From Bacteroidota bacterium (lineage in GTDB: Bacteria > Bacteroidota > Bacteroidia > B-17B0 > Aurantibacillaceae), in contig JADJDM010000034.1 of the NCBI GenBank assembly GCA_016702705.1, positions 1-8,647 of the forward strand: a stretch of DNA of 8,647 bases, given 5' to 3'. Of the stretch, positions 7,433 through 8,647 are shown one piece after another. Each line of letters starts with the position of its first letter. Within the stretch, counting starts at the first letter, position 1. The position numbers were made by a program, and so were the translations under genes. The notes beneath the pieces were generated by a model. That model had not been told where the DNA came from and made no database searches. It saw only the letters and a list, made by a program, of their open reading frames with translations.

Positions 7433-7475
7433 AGCCTAATTACTTGTATTAATTACGGGTGGTTAGGCTTTTTTT
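7433..7475 (+). terminator. Intrinsic terminator after the tail tube gene
   Basis: AGCCTAA (7433-7439) pairs perfectly with TTAGGCT (7463-7469). The stem extends to about 11 pairs if two T-G wobbles and the A-T and C-G pairs at the base of the loop are counted. A run of seven T residues (7469-7475) follows. It lies 14 bases after the stop of the tail tube gene and 11 bases before the next start, so it can reduce expression of the downstream tail genes relative to the upstream ones. Confidence 0.85.
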
Positions 7476-7486
7476 AAATCAATATT

Positions 7487-8081
7487 ATGATAATTACAAA
7501 AGGAAATACAAGCTTTAATGTTGAGAACTTCAAGGGATGGAATCGTAACGAGTTTATGCTTCAATATTGTGGAATGACAAGGGGTGTAAACCTTTCAGAT
7601 GTTTGGGAACAAATACAAAACGAATTAGGAAATGATACCAAAAGCGATAAGGGAATTGGAGAAAAGATTACAAAAAAATCTAAATCCAAACGCATTAATG
7701 AAATATCTATTTCAACAAACTTGATTCAAAAACTGATAATTGATTTAAATACTAAGGATCAATTATACTCACAAGGTGTTGATAGTAAAGAGAAAAGGGC
7801 TAGAATTAGGTGTTATTCAATAACACAAAAGGGTATAAAACAAAAAAAGGGCAAAGAACCGATAGCATTACACTAAAAGATACTATGGTGAGTTTTACAA
7901 ATCATTTAGTATAAGATTAGAAGGGAGTAGTTTTAGAATAATTGCCGATGGTCAAAAAGAAGATACTAACTTATTTAAAGAGTATGGTATTGATATTTTA
8001 GGACTAACACAGGATAGTATGAGTGTTGTAGTAACAGCAGCAGTACCAATAATACAAAAGTACATTAAGGCGAATTTATGA
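7487..8081 (+). CDS. Tail-completion-like protein, frame broken at least twice
   Basis: As read the frame stops at 7876 (129 aa), but homologous-looking sequence continues in other frames to a TGA at 8079-8081 that overlaps the next ATG (ATGA). Adding one G at 7849-7851 and one T near 7884 gives KKGQRTDSITLKDT, GEFYKSFSIRLEGSSFRIIA, LFKEYGIDILGLTQDSM, ending in IIQKYIKANL, for about 198 residues. The G-Q-x-T-D...T-L-x-D-T...F-Y-x-S-F pattern and LxxxYGxDILGL match a Bacteroidota prophage family that I associate with HK97 gp10-like neck or tail completion proteins; this is from memory and tentative. Residues 1-70 look like a separate N-terminal unit, so a fusion or a lost gene boundary is possible. 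A further compensating pair of indels (7797-7799 and 7813-7814) would restore LELGVYS. Confidence 0.55.
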
Positions 8082-8524
8082 AGTTTTACGAATCAATAGA
8101 AGATATGCCTATTTATAACTGGTTTAAAGTTAATAACGGGGATATGCGCTTTATGTTGATTAAGCAAACAGCCAAATACGATGGTAAAAAAGCACGTGAA
8201 TACTTTGATAAAATTTACAGCGAGTACATAGATGTTTTTGGAATAAGTGAAAGTTATTTGAAAGTAATTGAACTAAAGAAACAAATATCGGTTCTTAATA
8301 TCGAAATGGCTATAACAGGCGATAGGATATTAAAGAACTTCATTAAAATGGCACAAGTTGAGTTGAATCAAATTAACTCAAAAACAAATAAAACAAATAC
8401 AAACGAGGTTAAAGTACATCTCGAAAAGTATTTAGGTTTTAGATTAAACGAGAAAGAAACTTCCGTAAAGGAATACTATACATATTTAAACGTAATGGCT
8501 AATGATAGCCGCAAAGCTGCGTAA
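8078..8524 (+). CDS. Tail assembly chaperone candidate
   Basis: The 148-residue protein starts MKFYESIEDMPIYNWFKVNN and is largely helical, with a charged Asn/Lys-rich stretch at about 105-115 (NSKTNKTNTN). No membrane segment or catalytic motif is visible. Proteins with a M-K-x-Y-x-x-I-x-D-M-P-x-x-N-W beginning occur between tail tube and tape measure genes in Bacteroidota prophages as I recall. That is the slot of tail assembly chaperones, which coat the tape measure during tail assembly. No slippery site or extended overlapping frame is apparent, unlike the lambda gpG/gpGT arrangement. It overlaps the preceding stop (ATGA) and shares one base with the next start (TAATG), so the three genes are probably coupled. 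The frame is intact. Confidence 0.5.
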   Translation: MKFYESIEDMPIYNWFKVNNGDMRFMLIKQTAKYDGKKAREYFDKIYSEYIDVFGISESYLKVIELKKQISVLNIEMAITGDRILKNFIKMAQVELNQINSKTNKTNTNEVKVHLEKYLGFRLNEKETSVKEYYTYLNVMANDSRKAA

Positions 8525-8647
8525 TGGGAGATAAAATAGAATATAATGATTTGTTTTCACCTGATGCTTTTAGTAAGGCAGTAGAAGGTATTAACTCAAT
8601 TAAGGTAGCTTTTGAAGGTTTATCTAATGAATTTAAAACTATTTTAG
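8524..8647 (+). CDS. Probable tape measure protein, N-terminal start (partial)
   Basis: An ATG at 8524-8526 opens a frame that stays open to the window edge (41 residues), beginning MGDKIEYNDLFSPDAFSKAV and continuing as a helical Glu/Lys-rich stretch. Its start overlaps the preceding TAA by one base (TAATG). Position directly after a chaperone candidate, and the helical N-terminus, suggest the tape measure protein, which sets tail length and helps eject DNA. Too little is visible to confirm this; expected continuation would be a long coiled-coil protein with hydrophobic segments. Confidence 0.45.
   Translation, partial: MGDKIEYNDLFSPDAFSKAVEGINSIKVAFEGLSNEFKTIL

Noticed and set aside
2061..7890. 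Shared CTATGG context at the two missing-T sites (2062-2068 on the - strand and 7883-7888)
   Set aside because: It is suggestive of a systematic base-calling error, but there are only two cases, and CTTATGG is intact elsewhere (in the protease and tail tube genes).

Overview
The window is an AT-rich stretch (roughly two-thirds A+T by eye) of a tailed-phage or prophage genome. It carries most of a head-and-neck morphogenesis module and the start of the tail module. The host is probably a member of Bacteroidota: no clear Shine-Dalgarno sequences precede the starts, one promoter candidate fits the Bacteroidota TTG-N19-TAnnTTTG pattern, and the protein set resembles Flavobacteriia-type siphovirus prophages. 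This host call is inference from style and remembered families, not from a search.

Layout. (1) 1-236, + strand: C-terminal end of the large terminase. (2) 309-2828, - strand: a tightly packed three-gene cassette read leftwards, consisting of an HK97-type portal protein, a 334-residue unrecognised protein and a 92-residue unrecognised protein. (3) 2829-2943: divergent intergenic region with the promoter candidate. (4) 2944-7418, + strand: a 30-residue lysine-rich ORF, prohead protease, major capsid protein, a GT2-like glycosyltransferase with an extra C-terminal domain, a head-tail connector candidate and a tail tube candidate, followed by a strong intrinsic terminator (7433-7475). (5) 7487-8647, + strand: a tail-completion-like gene, a tail assembly chaperone candidate and the start of a probable tape measure gene, joined by ATGA and TAATG overlaps.

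Two things stand out. First, the portal cassette points against both its flanks, although portal, protease and capsid genes are normally co-directional. Its ends carry weakly similar CAAA...TTTG elements in inverted orientation, so an inversion (natural or an assembly error) is a serious possibility. Second, at least five genes (portal, 334-aa protein, capsid, glycosyltransferase, 7487 gene) are broken by single-base indels, mostly in short homopolymers. Removing or adding one base at each site restores family-typical proteins and clean gene junctions. This looks more like uncorrected sequencing error, or recent decay of a prophage, than biology. I list the restored genes as single features and give the as-read fragments in each.

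Working model: the terminase packages DNA through the portal. The protease matures capsid subunits that carry an N-terminal scaffold-like delta domain. The connector, tail-completion and tube proteins build the neck and tail around the tape measure. The glycosyltransferase could modify virion or host glycans. I see no defence system, CRISPR array, tRNA, integrase or insertion sequence here, and no gene-free stretch longer than about 115 bases.
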